Assembly (NCBI GenBank): GCA_958299035.1
Contig: CATQJL010000112.1
Coordinates: 1,720,123 to 1,784,122 of the forward strand
From: Cylicocyclus nassatus
Lineage: Eukaryota > Nematoda > Chromadorea > Rhabditida > Strongylidae
Length of the DNA stretch: 64,000 nt
Direction of reading: 5' to 3'
Below the pieces are notes generated by a model. That model did not search any database. It was not told the DNA's origin and saw nothing but the letters and a program-made list of their open reading frames with translations. A program made the translations under genes and the position numbers. Positions within the stretch are counted from its first letter, which is position 1. Each line of letters opens with the position of its first letter. Below are positions 10,119 through 20,491 of the stretch, piece after piece.

Positions 10119-11662
10119 TTAGTGGTAGCTGGATGATGTACTTGTTATGTCACCAAGTGTTGCTGACAACTCCTCATCAAACAGTGGAACAAAAAAAAAA
10201 TCAAAACTCCTGTTCTCTTGCTAAACGTCGAAGGTGACTAAGATTGATTGCATAAACAATTATCAGCGGAGTTATAACGAACAATAAAACAAAACGAGAT
10301 TTGCTGATTTACCTTATCCGGGTTGCACAATACGAATAAAGTAGCTACGCAAAATACAGAAGCAATTTGTTCGGCGGTATTTGTCGATCGAACTTCAATT
10401 CGTTTACCTTGTAGACGGGCCTGAGCATCTGGAAAAAAAAATAAACAAAATGCGGCACTGCAATGCATAACACGGATGAGTTAAAATTGATTGTGATGTA
10501 TGCAAAAGCCGAAGAAACATGTAACAACTCCAAAAAGGAGGTTCCTTTTGAGCTACGGGGGAAGCTAACGAATATTCTCACACTGATATTTTTTCATCTC
10601 AAGAGCAGAGATCACATTATAACAGTTTACAATCACAATAACAAAATAGACCTTCAACTTTAGAAAGTTAAGTCATCAAACACCCATACAGGAAGACAGT
10701 CAAAGGCATTCTCTTGCTGCAACTTAGAGATGCATTTCTGCGCTACGCGAAATTCCAAAAAATTCTTAAAGTAAGCTAACTTGCTAGCTATTCGAAATGA
10801 CCATTTGCTACGCACAGTTTTTACTGCAAAATTAGCGAAAATTAGCGAAATATTAACGCTTGCTAATGGCATCTTAAGTTTTTGATCTCTAATATTTATT
10901 ACGATCTTTTTTCGAGTTAATAAAGCTGAAAAATTCCTGCAACTATCAGTATCTAACTGACAATTCAAAATGCCTCTAAAACGTTCGAAAACTCTAAATA
11001 TGCAATTTGATGTGTAGCTGGCAATAACAACGTGCCTCTTGACATGCACGTTACCCATACTAGTAGAATTTACGAAAGAATGAACTAAAGACGATTGTTC
11101 CCATGAGGAAGTCAATTCATCGAAGGAAATGGCAGCTCCAAAAATGCTCACCTCCAATGACAAACACAGTCGAGCCTTCAGGCGAAGGTACTTCGATTTT
11201 CTGTACAGTATTCTTCAAAAGATTGAATGCATCGACAAGTAAACGTCCAGGGGAGCCCGGTCTAGCTTTCTGGCCTTTATCGGCAGGCTAAAATTAACAA
11301 GTTGAGACAGCAGTAACCATCCGCAGCCTGAATTCACCTGTTTCCTCGAGAAACCAGTCCATCGTCCTTTCATAATTGCATAATCACCATCTCTGTTCAC
11401 TATCACAAAAGCTCTTTCATCAGCATTTGACAAATGAGGCAGAAATTGCTGAATTTCACTGAGTCCTCATCATAATTTTCTTCAGCGACTTACCAAATTA
11501 CTGTCGAGCTGATCACGACTTGGCAGAGAGTCGGCACCAATCAGATGTGCCATAGCGAGCAATCGTTGTTCGTTACCGTATACTAGGATCATTGACAGTA
11601 GCAATGCAGCCGAATGCACCACTTGTACCGTATACTTTGTTCCGTCTCGAGTATCAACGACA
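10119..11662 (-). CDS. Unidentified multi-exon protein, 3' portion (five exons)
   Basis: Minus-strand exons at 11494-11662, 11338-11448, 11152-11287, 10313-10428 and (weak) 10119-10172 join in phase with good splice sites (TATGTTTAG, GAAATTCAG, TTAATTTTAG, TTTTTTCCAG; donors GTAAGT, GTGAAT, GTGAGC, GTAAAT). Readable stretches include VVDTRDGTKYTVQVVHSAAL, RLLAMAHLIGADSLPSRDQL, ERAFVIVNRDGDYAIMKGRW, GRLLVDAFNLLKNTVQKIEV and IASVFCVATLFVLCNPDK. The first four exons read like ordinary conserved protein with two short hydrophobic patches. I do not recognise the family. The last exon rests on a poor acceptor (GATGAG). The entry exon needs two bases from upstream; the hAT-type element at 11762-12489 lies just beyond, and no 5' exon was identified past it. 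Confidence 0.6.
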
Positions 11663-11761
11663 CTAAACATAGAAAAGTGCATCCAACAGATTACTCCTAT
11701 TTGTGGAAAATTTTGCTCCAAAAAAAGGCGGGAATGGGGGGAGGGAAGTATAACCATGATA

Positions 11762-12489
11762 CAGTGGCGTACCCAGGATTTCGGCTCGGGGGGGGGGCGA
11801 CGAAAATTTTTTTCTAGTGAAGGTGCGTGGCGTCAGCCACGCACTATGTATGTCTGTCTGTATGTATGTCTGTCTGTACGTATGTTCCGAATAAAAAATT
11901 CCATTTCTGGACCGATCCGGACCAAACTTGGCACACATACACTTCGGGCCCCGGCGGGTGTCATAGGCTACTTTTCGTCATCGATCGATATCGATTTTAT
12001 CGATTTTTTGCAAAATTTGAGCTACGGGGCTGGGAGTTGGCACAGGGGGGTAAGTGAGCATGGGGATTCCGAATACAATATTAGTTTTTAGAATTGTGCA
12101 TTACTTTTATCGATTTTATCGATTTTTTTGCAAAGTTTGAGCTACGGGGTTGGGAGTTGGCATATGGGGGTAAGTGAGCATGGGGATTCCGAAAACAATA
12201 TTAGTTTTTAGAATCGTGCATTACTTTTATCGATTTTATCGATTTTTTGCAAAGTTTGAGCTACGGGGCTGGGAGTTGGCACATGGGGGTAAGTGAGCAT
12301 GGGGATTCCGAATACAATATTAGTTTTTAAAATCGTGCATTACTTTTATCGATTTTATCGGTTAAGAAATGGAATTTTCTATTCGGAACATACGGTAAGC
12401 CAGCTAGTAACACATATGAGTAACTTTCAAAAATTTCGCGACCCATTCTCGGGGGGGGGGGCGCCCCCCCCCCCCTCGGTACGCCACTG
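11762..12489. mobile_element. hAT-type non-autonomous element, family A, copy 2
   Basis: Ends CAGTGGCGTACCCAGGATTT and GGTACGCCACTG are inverted repeats, flanked by CCATGATA (11754-11761) and CCAGGATA (12490-12497), seven of eight bases identical. GTGCGTGGCGTCAGCCACGC near the left end is a hairpin shared with other family A copies. The centre is replaced by a Helitron-like element at 11845-12408. Confidence 0.85.
11845..12408. mobile_element. Helitron-like-ended foldback, family H, copy 2 (5' truncated, nested)
   Basis: Begins in the TGTC/TATG microsatellite, contains four runs of the TATCGATTTTATCGATTTT unit, and ends TACGGTAAGCCAGCTAGT. Unlike the other copies, its 3' part carries an inverted copy of the 5' end (GAAATGGAATTTTCTATTCG mirrors the segment at about 11882-11908). 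The usual leading TCTTATATATAAAG is missing. It lies inside the hAT element at 11762-12489, so it is the younger insertion. Confidence 0.7.
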
Positions 12490-13016
12490 CCAGGATATGA
12501 AAGTGCACAAACCGAAGCAATTTCACCAAAAAGCGAAATTTCATTTTCGAAAAGCAGTTTTAGCTTCTATTTTAATTCTATCACAACCCAGAACAGTGCC
12601 GCGCAAATGTTTACGGCTCTCTACACGTTTTTCAAGCTTTCTAATCGCACGTTCCTTTGTTTTACTAGTGAAACAAAAAAAGCGCATAGTAAATACACAA
12701 GAAGTGGCAGCAGCGAAACACAGCAAAGTTTCTAAAATTTACGGCAAATCGTACTGAAAGTCACATTCAACTCCTTAATTAGAAAAAAATCACCGAATCA
12801 CCCAAACACGCGTCGCACCGCCACATCTTGGTTCAAAGTAGATGTATCTTAGATTATGTTCGACTCCTTTTCAGCTCGGTGGGGTGCATCCTCTGAAGCA
12901 TAAAAGTGCTCGTTGGATACGGTATGTGCACGTAGGCGGCCACATTTAGCGAATCTTTTTAGATTTTGGTTATGATAGGTCACTTGATGCCGCATGCATC
13001 GACATTCCCACCGGCG
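12490..13016. other. Short intergenic stretch, no gene accepted
   Basis: A minus-strand segment after TTTGTTTCACTAG (about 12674) is open for about 40 codons rich in Lys/Arg (KERAIRKLEKRVESRKHLRG), and another after CTAAAAAG (about 12961) for about 35 codons. Neither ends in a donor whose phase fits the gene at 10119-11662, so I leave them unassigned. Confidence 0.3.
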
Positions 13017-13020
13017 AGGG

Positions 13021-13240
13021 TGTCGGGATGCAGCTAATCCCCAACAGCTGCCTAGGATGGAGGTTGGCCCAGGATAGCCAACCTCTGGCAGTGACCTCCG
13101 CCCGCCGGCAGGAGCCGGTGCCCTTTCCCCCTTTCCCCTTCCTCTCTTGTATATATATCTTATATAATAAATATTAGAGTAAGGATTATGTAAACCCGCT
13201 ACACATCCAGGTAAAGGCGTCATGAACCTTTATCCTGACA
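13021..13240 (+). repeat. 5' LTR
   Basis: 220 bp, TGTCGGG...CTGACA. It contains a CCCTTTCCCCCTTTCCCC tract, a TATATATA/CTTATATAATAAATATT segment that could hold TATA and AATAAA signals, and ends in the duplicated border. It matches the 3' LTR apart from one extra TA unit. Confidence 0.9.
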
Positions 13241-13258
13241 TGGAAGTCCCGGGAAGAT
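13241..13258 (+). promoter_or_regulatory. Putative primer-binding site
   Basis: TGGAAGTCCCGGGAAGAT directly abuts the 5' LTR and starts with the TGG expected from a tRNA 3'-CCA end. I cannot name the tRNA. Confidence 0.45.
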
Positions 13259-13473
13259 TTTTTTCTCAAATCCTAAAATTAAATTTTTTTTAATCAACCA
13301 ATCAACCATATGGTAAATAATATTCGATCCCCTCCTCCCCTCTGCCACAATCTTCCAACCGTCTGGATGGAGTCACTCAACAACGAATGAAAGCGAGTGT
13401 GTGAGTTCTAACTGTTTTGTTAATTTATCTATAATAATCGTGTGCAGTGAAAATATTTAATCATTTCAGAAGG

Positions 13474-13529
13474 AATAAAATAAAATAAAATAAATTAAAA
13501 TAAAATAAAGTAAAATAATAAAAAATAAC
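13474..13529. repeat. AAAAT-type microsatellite
   Basis: About ten tandem TAAAA/AATAA units within the 5' part of the LTR element. Confidence 0.8.
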
Positions 13530-13586
13530 AGTCCTGCGAACAGTCCCATTTTTGTCAATTCTTTCTTTCGCAAAGCGCTCGCATCT

Positions 13587-13719
13587 CCCGTGATCCGTGA
13601 TTCCGTGATCCGTGAGTCCGTGAATCCGTGATTGCATATCCGTGAATTTTTTTTTGAAAAAAATTGCCGTGATTCCGTGATCCGTGATCCGTGAATCCGT
13701 GAAACCGTGATTCCGTGAA
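13587..13719. repeat. TCCGTGA tandem repeat
   Basis: A run of 7-8 bp units (CCGTGAT, CCGTGAG, CCGTGAA) interrupted by an A/T spacer, lying in the region where gag would be expected in an LTR element. It is non-coding. Confidence 0.8.
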
Positions 13720-14475
13720 TTTTTGTTAACTTATTTTATTTTTTTCTTTTTTATAATTAGACAATGGACTTGTTCGCAATTGCTAGCACAAAATTCACTG
13801 CAGTATTAGACCCAGAAAGATAAATCTGCTGGCCCACTGCAGATAACTTCTGCTGGGAAGTGTCGACAAAACGTAATGCTTCGACCTCTCAGGAAATGTA
13901 ACAAAACCCAGTGCTACTGTCCGCGCGCGGTGACCCCCTTTGGCTATAGAGTAACGCAGCTGCCCTCGCAAGTTGTAAGCATGTGACCCGCGACAAATTT
14001 TTTCGTGGCAAATTAATATTATTTGAGCGCTATGACCTTTCAGCTGCGATAGTGCAAATACGTCTGCTTTGTGTCGCGATAAGCCTTGGAACAGGATTAA
14101 TAATTGCGTAACCTAATCTTTTACGATCATGGCATACGTCCAACAGCAGCAGTTGCACAGTATGACCCCTTAGCGTCTGTTCTTATGCAACTTATACTGC
14201 CAACAACAACAGTTGTGCCCGATGTCCCGCTGCCGTATATCTTACGCAAATTATGTTATCGTAATATTTACCATCTGCTGTCGAATACAAAACCACTTCA
14301 AACCTTTTGAAATATTTAGAAATATTCATACTATACACAACACTAATTATATTGTTTGTTGTTTCATGAAAATGATACACGTCTAGATCAATAAAAAAAA
14401 TTTTTCGACAGCTTTGGTGATATTCCGCGCCTCACAGATAATAATAGCACTCAAATCATTCTTAGTGCAGGATCG

Positions 14476-14756
14476 TACTTTTGAAGATTTACCGCGTTTT
14501 GCTACAATTTCCCATCCATTGAACAAACTGCGCATAAAAAAAATGCAGTTTTTCTTGGAGCAAGGAGTAAGAAATAGCATTCCAAGCATTAAAACATGCC
14601 CTAGTGGATGCGCTTGTTTTAGTGCTTCCTATTCTAGGAAAACCCTATATCATCCACACCGATGCATCAACCATCGGTCCCGGCGCATGCCTCCTACAAG
14701 TCAATCCGGAGACTAGTAGTGAAACTTTTGATCGCATTGCAGCCGCCGTCTAAAAA
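14476..14756 (+). pseudogene. Ty3/gypsy-like RT-RNase H remnant
   Basis: Read across one frameshift near 14576, the segment contains PRFATISHPLNKLRIKK, then AFQALKHALVDALVLVLPIL and GKPYIIHTDASTIGPGACLL. This is the thumb-to-RNase H connection of gypsy-class polymerases, with the 'TDAS..G..A.L.Q' RNase H motif. A stop follows after FDRIAAAV, and a short TDHAS echo of the next motif appears near 14829. Protease, the rest of RT and integrase are not detectable. It is the only coding trace in the LTR element and sets its class. Confidence 0.75.
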
Positions 14757-14999
14757 GACATGAGAGGACTACGCAACTTCTGAGTTAGATTATCTACACG
14801 TTGCCAATAGTTCCACAATGTTGATAACTGATCACGCCAGCAAATCCATCATGCATAGATCAGATCTCATGTCATCTAAGCACAAAAGCAGATCCTCATC
14901 GTCTTTTTCAAGTTTACATATGTAGATTGATACCTCAACTTTGAGGAACAGTCACCATGTATCAAAAATTAGATGACAATCATTGCTGCTGCTTGAAAA

Positions 15000-17900
15000 A
15001 AAATCCAGTAGTCTTTGTCCTTCGAATCTATAGTCACAATATTGCGCTTCCATATTGTACCCAATTAATTGCGTTCTAATATACGCAAATGCAAAAACAG
15101 CGGGTCTTGCTTTATAAATGCAATCAATTCTGTTGGATACTTCGCCATATGCATTGATTTTTAGACGCTTGAACTTGAAATTTTTTAATTAGTTCACACT
15201 TTGGAGTACAGATTCAAAAAAAAAAATCTAACGATCTGAGTTACTTAACATCCTCTGCTTCTAACATTCATACTCGCTAAGCTATACTCTAGTGATATAT
15301 CATCAAATTCTTATTGTTAAAATTCATCGGTCCTTTGATTGAGACTTAGATGGTAATTTAAAAAAAGCGCAATCGAGTTTGCTCCAAGGTTGGAAATGTC
15401 AGATATAAAAATAATAAGATTTTTGTCACATTTGCGGTGGCACCATTTTCTCAAAGATAGAATTCTGGTATACTTTCCAGCTCAAAAAGCCCTAGAATCT
15501 ACAATAAAAAAATCAAAATTCAGCGTCCTTTCACCAAGAAAATGAGTGAAAAAACTTCCTTGAATGATTGAAATTTTGGGAGTGATTTATTTTTTTTCAA
15601 CGTTTTGTAAATGTTATGTTCTTAATCAGTTTTTTTTTGTTCCAACTACGTCTACTTAGTAATATATCGAGCTTTCAATCAATATCATACACTTTTCAAC
15701 TCAACTTTGATGAGGAACACCTGATGCCAATTTCGAATTGAAATTTTCTTAAAATGCCTGAAAAAAAAAAGAAAACAAGAAAAGCGAAAAAAAAATCGCT
15801 AGGTTATCCATTTCAATTTCAAAACACTCTCGAAAATTTCATTCTTGGGGACGCCTGCATCTAAAATATTGCAACTCTATGATCAGCTACACTGTGCTTG
15901 CATATACATTTGCTTAGAACTGACAATTTTCCAACTTTGAGGTAAGTCTGAAAAAAAAACTACAAATTTTGCACAACCTACTTTTAGGGTTTTGTTCACA
16001 AAGTTTCTGAAATACAGAATTGATATTAAAAAAAAGGTGTAGCTTCTATGAGGCTAAACAATTTTGCGAAAACACTGCACTTTCTTTTCTCTTTTGATCT
16101 ACATCAGAAATTTCAAGCAATTACTGGTATATGTAAAATGCGGTTGTAACACAGACAAGCATTTTTTTTCCTTTCAGTAGTTTTCAGATCACAACACTTA
16201 GTATGTTCACATAGTGTTGGGCGAAACGTGAAGTAGAATTGTTTTCAGAGAACATTTCTGCTGACAGATCTGAAATTGAAAGAGATAAAGTTTCTTAACA
16301 AAGTTGAAACTCTTCATAATTTTCTTAAAGAAAAATGGATAGTTATCATAGTTTCCCGTTGCTAGAAGTTTTTTTTTCTCGTCATCATAAAAATGCATTA
16401 AGGAAGAAACTACTACTCAGAATAGACCTTATACCAGAACAAACCAAATATTTCGCTTAAGAAAAACATTACTCCACATGAAAATCAATTCTTCAAAATT
16501 CTTTTCTCAAACTCCGGCTTGATTTGATTACGTAACGTCCAAACCAATCTGAAACTCAAAAATGTTGTTATAAAAAGCATTTTTGCAGGGGTTACCTGCA
16601 CTTCCACATGTGACTTCGAAAAGAAAAACCAGGCATTTTCTTAGTTCTAGATTGAACCTTACGAAAACATCAAATTGGTACAATACATTCAAAAACAAAC
16701 TTTCTTATTTTCAGTTTATTTTTCGAACTTTCATTAATGCATGATTGATCTCGATCGAAAGGAACTTTGGACTGTAAAATCACAAAAACTCACATTCATA
16801 TTTTGACAGCGAGATTCCTACTTGAAATCATTTTTTTCACAAGAGCTACGAACTTTTCAGTCATCCACTACTTCCGAAATCTGTCATTCATCAGAGCAAC
16901 CTCCAATTCTTTTGCAGAAGCATTCATAAAGAAAGAATACTCTGAAAACATTCTCAAACTGAGAAGAAAGACATTTTCAAAAAAAAAAGAACTTAATTTA
17001 TATTTTTTTGAACATCGTGATGAAAAAAAAATTCTTTTTAGAGGATGATATGAAATGTGCAACCGTTGCTAGTCTGGTTTCTCTTCAAAAAAAAGGCTAG
17101 CAAGGTTATAATCACTTTTATCATAAAAAAAACAAAAATCTCAATTTAATCTATTTTAGAAGCAAAAAGAGCAGATCCCAAAATTCCATGACGCAATCAA
17201 TTTTCAAATAAACTTACTGAATTTTGCAAAAAATTTCGATATAAATTTTATCACAAACATTTTCAGGTGCCTTACAATATGAGGAAAAATTTAAAACTAT
17301 CAGTTTTAGGGAACAGAAAAAAAAGAGCTTTTCACTTTAATTGCTCAATTCAAATGCATCTTTTTACACCACAAACATCGTCGTTACATACCAAGTGATA
17401 AAATACACTTCTTTTGCATTCGGACTACTTTTGAAAGTGTGAGCAAGGCTAGCATAATAAAGTCTGAAATTACTATTTACTGCTTTCGCACCCCTGAATT
17501 CAACGACAGTAACGAACAGCTCGGCCAAGCTCAGTTTCTGCATGTTAAGAAAATTCATTAGGTAGCGTTGGCAGTTTAGTCAAAAAGACTATGTTTCTGG
17601 ATGAACGTTTTTTTGAAAGATTTCGAGTTGTTTCCATGACGTATTTTTTCTATCGATTGTGCACAAATCTGATGAAAAAAAAACTTTCTCTTGCAAAATG
17701 CGTTCATCGTCCTGTTTGCATTGACTTTTGAATTTGACAACCGAAAGAAAAAAAATTCTTTCCATGTAATTCAAATCGGCTCATTACCTCAGCATTTCTG
17801 GATAAGACCTGTGAGTACACACTCAAAATAAAGAAGAAGCCCGCAAAATGGTAGTAAAACATGCATCGATTGTAATAGTTCATTGAAAACCGCGCTCATG

Positions 17901-19300
17901 ACTTTGATTCGAATAATGGACACACTATTGGTAAGAACATTGGAATATAGCAGTTCCTCCAGTTTTGTGCGATTGCACAAACCAAGTCTGCATTACGTTG
18001 TTAAACGTAGCAATCAGAACTACAATTAAAAATATTTTCAGAGAATATTACTTGTAGCTGAATGGAGATTGTTTTCAGAGAACAATTCTCTTTTAACCGA
18101 AACGCTTCGCAGAAGAAATAACTTGTTGTTTGCCAAAAAAATCCTCAGTGCTTCTGAACATGTTCAGATATCCAGATTGATATTCTGATCAGAAGAAATG
18201 ACCGCAATTTTTTTTGAAAGGTGATCAACCGAAGCTGACAATAAGCAATGGAGGCACGGTTTTTTTGTCGCACCGAAATTTATTCTTGGGAATGAAAAAG
18301 AAACTGTTTAGAACATTTTACGTCACCCAGTTCTTATTCTTCCCTAGAAAAGGATGGTAATGATTCCTTTACAGATTTCAGCAGAATTCAGGAACAATCA
18401 CACCATAAAATTTTCTATATTGGATCTGGATGTTGAAGAAACAAGATAGCTTTCTTAGATTGCAAATTAATCGTGAATTACCACACATGATGTTAGGATC
18501 ATTTCCGCTGAATTTTACTTATGACTCAAAAGTTACATATCGTAGTTTCTGCAGTGGAAACGTTCTGTTCGTATAATTTACTATGCCAAAATGTACTGTT
18601 AATACTTTTGTATAACTTGGTTTGCATTTTCATGTTGTCTATGTCGAAAATGGGCTAATGCTTCCAAAAACCACTTTTTTTTTCTTCAAAAAAAAAACAA
18701 TTAAAAAAAAGGAAACATCAGAACATGAACGACATCGTGTTTGTTTTGTTCATGAATGTAGTCTTGAATTTGGTCGCAAGACTGCAAGACAATTTTTAAA
18801 TGCAACTCAGTTTGGAAAAAATCCAACTATCAGAGTTTTATTTTTTTCTGCTGTCGAGATATTTCTTAACGTGAGTTTGTTTACATCTATTTTGCCGCAC
18901 CGCTGCGATTATCTATAAATAAATTTCTTTGAACCGGCAGTTCAAAGAATGGAAAAAAATATTTCGTGCTAGGCAGCGAAAAAAAAAAATTCCTATTTCT
19001 CTAACACTCAAAATCTGCCACTATGTTGAATTGAACACAGTTTGTTGTGCTCAATTCTGCATCTAAATCTTCCTCTCCGTTTTCCAAGCGATTGCATTAT
19101 TTATATGCTGTATAACCATATGTCACTCGGTTCAAATTATGCAATACCTTAATATATTACACTTCCTAAAAATCCACATGTAGCTTGACTATTTTTTGTA
19201 AAATATAACTTCAGAATCACTAATGTAATCCAATATCGCCTAACACTTTGTTAACTATGTAAATTCTGCTCACCACGGTATTTTCATTAACATGTTCTCA
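15000..19300. other. A/T-tract-rich non-coding interior of the LTR element
   Basis: More than 4 kb with dense runs of A or T (5-10 nt) at short spacing, few GC words and no credible coding frame. Isolated open frames on both strands are low-complexity Lys/Phe-rich. Phrases recur inside it, for example TTGTTTTCAGAGAACA at about 16240 and 18072. The texture resembles the periodic An/Tn clusters described in nematode genomes, but I cannot measure periodicity by eye. Confidence 0.45.
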
Positions 19301-19724
19301 ACAAGTTCCCTTCCAAACCATAATTTCCTCATATCAACATTCAATACCGGTCACATTATACTCCTATAAATCTCCACGCCAATTTTCCCATTCGTCAACT
19401 TCCGGCTATAATATGCCTGTTCACTTCCAACAACTACATGTTACTGCCTCTTCCAAGCAGTCCCCTACGACACACCGTATATTCCGTATTATATATATAT
19501 ATATCTCCGCTTGAGGACAAGCTCACTCTGTACCCCTAGGATGAGGTGAAGGTCGCTGTTTGGTTATCCAATCCGCCTAAACCAACTCCTCTACTCAATC
19601 AATCTGAAGATAATGGTACCGTAATTGAAGTTCTCTATGGTCTCGCCGTAACACGTGTACTCTTTACACACGTAACTCGGAAGACATTCAACAACCATCA
19701 AACAAGCTCGAGGACGAGCTTTTT

Positions 19725-19737
19725 AAAGGAATGGAGA
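19725..19737 (+). promoter_or_regulatory. Polypurine tract
   Basis: AAAGGAATGGAGA lies immediately before the 3' LTR, in the correct position to prime plus-strand synthesis. Just upstream, GAGGACAAGC and GAGGACGAGC form a local repeat common near gypsy 3' ends. Confidence 0.75.
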
Positions 19738-19955
19738 TGTCGGGATGCAGCTAATCCCCAACAGCTGCCTAGGATGGAGGTTGGCCCAGGATAGCCAACC
19801 TCTGGCAGTGACCTCCGCCCGCCGGCAGGAGCCGGTGCCCTTTCCCCCTTTCCCCTTCCTCTCTTGTATATATCTTATATAATAAATATTAGAGTAAGGA
19901 TTATGTAAACCCGCTACACATCCAGGTAAAGGCGTCATGAACCTTTATCCTGACA
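19738..19955 (+). repeat. 3' LTR
   Basis: 218 bp, identical to the 5' LTR except for one missing TA unit. It is followed by AGGG, the duplicated target. Confidence 0.9.
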
Positions 19956-19959
19956 AGGG

Positions 19960-20248
19960 GATCGTCGCAGCTTAAAAGAAAATCCATATCCTGAAGCTGC
20001 AGATGCTAGATTTACGCTGCCTATCGTAGATAATCCTACCATCCTTCACTATAAACATACTGAACGAAACGAAAAGTTGCAAGATATGAAACTTTCTTCT
20101 AAGCTGCGATTCCCCCCCCCCCCCCCTTCCCCCCGCCCCCCTCCCAGCGGGGTTGTTAATGCATGCGTCCCTTTGTAGTGTGCTTGGTCACTGCGCACTG
20201 AGTAAAAACATAAGATCGCCCGCCTACAGTATACGAATGCAATTCAAT
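19960..20248. other. Spacer with C homopolymer
   Basis: Non-coding spacer between the LTR element and the next gene, with a run of about 14 C followed by more C-rich sequence at 20112-20150. No gene is seen. Confidence 0.4.
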
Positions 20249-20449
20249 CTACCGAGAAAAATATCTCGCCAAACTGAGTCGCACGGTGCTTGGATCGGAC
20301 ATCCACTTTGAACCGAAGGGCGATGAGACGCAGATTTCGGTGAACTTCGGTGAAGTTCGCTGATTATCTTGACTATTACTAGCGGTACTTTCTGTTTCCT
20401 TCACCACTGTCGCTACCGCAACGATTAGTAGTAGAGAAACTATATGCAT
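20249..20449 (-). CDS. Small open frame with signal-like leader; separate peptide or 3' exon of the GRDP-like gene
   Basis: The minus-strand frame starts MHIVSLLLIVAVATVVKETE, a clean signal-peptide shape, then a Ser/Thr/Asn-rich stretch and FTEICVSSPFGSKWMSDPS, ending RYFSR and TAG (66 residues). It begins only 43 bp downstream of the GRDP-like stop. Two readings are possible. It may be an independent secreted peptide. Or exon 12 of the GRDP-like gene may be spliced at CATAG|GTAGAG into this frame through a weak acceptor (AACAGAAAG), which keeps phase. I cannot choose. Confidence 0.35.
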   Translation of the reverse strand: MHIVSLLLIVAVATVVKETESTASNSQDNQRTSPKFTEICVSSPFGSKWMSDPSTVRLSLARYFSR

Positions 20450-20491
20450 AGCAGCCTAGCTTCTACAAATTTGGGTTTTAGAATCTGAACT

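Larger units (their letters stand above)
13021..19955 (+). mobile_element. LTR retrotransposon, Ty3/gypsy-like, degenerate interior (about 6.9 kb)
   Basis: Two direct repeats (13021-13240 and 19738-19955) begin TGTCGGGATG and end ATCCTGACA, i.e. TG...CA. They are identical except for one TA unit in a microsatellite. A 4-bp duplication AGGG flanks the element (13017-13020, 19956-19959). The 5' LTR is followed by TGGAAGTCCCGGG, placed as a primer-binding site. The 3' LTR is preceded by the purine tract AAAGGAATGGAGA. Coding capacity is nearly absent: only a frameshifted RNase H-type segment (14476-14756) is recognisable. Near-identical LTRs with a ruined interior suggest a non-autonomous derivative moved in trans, rather than an old full element. 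Confidence 0.88.

Noticed and set aside
12849..13223. 124-codon minus-strand frame
   Set aside because: Most of it lies in the 5' LTR, and a matching frame recurs in the 3' LTR at 19723-19938. It is repeat sequence without coding signals.
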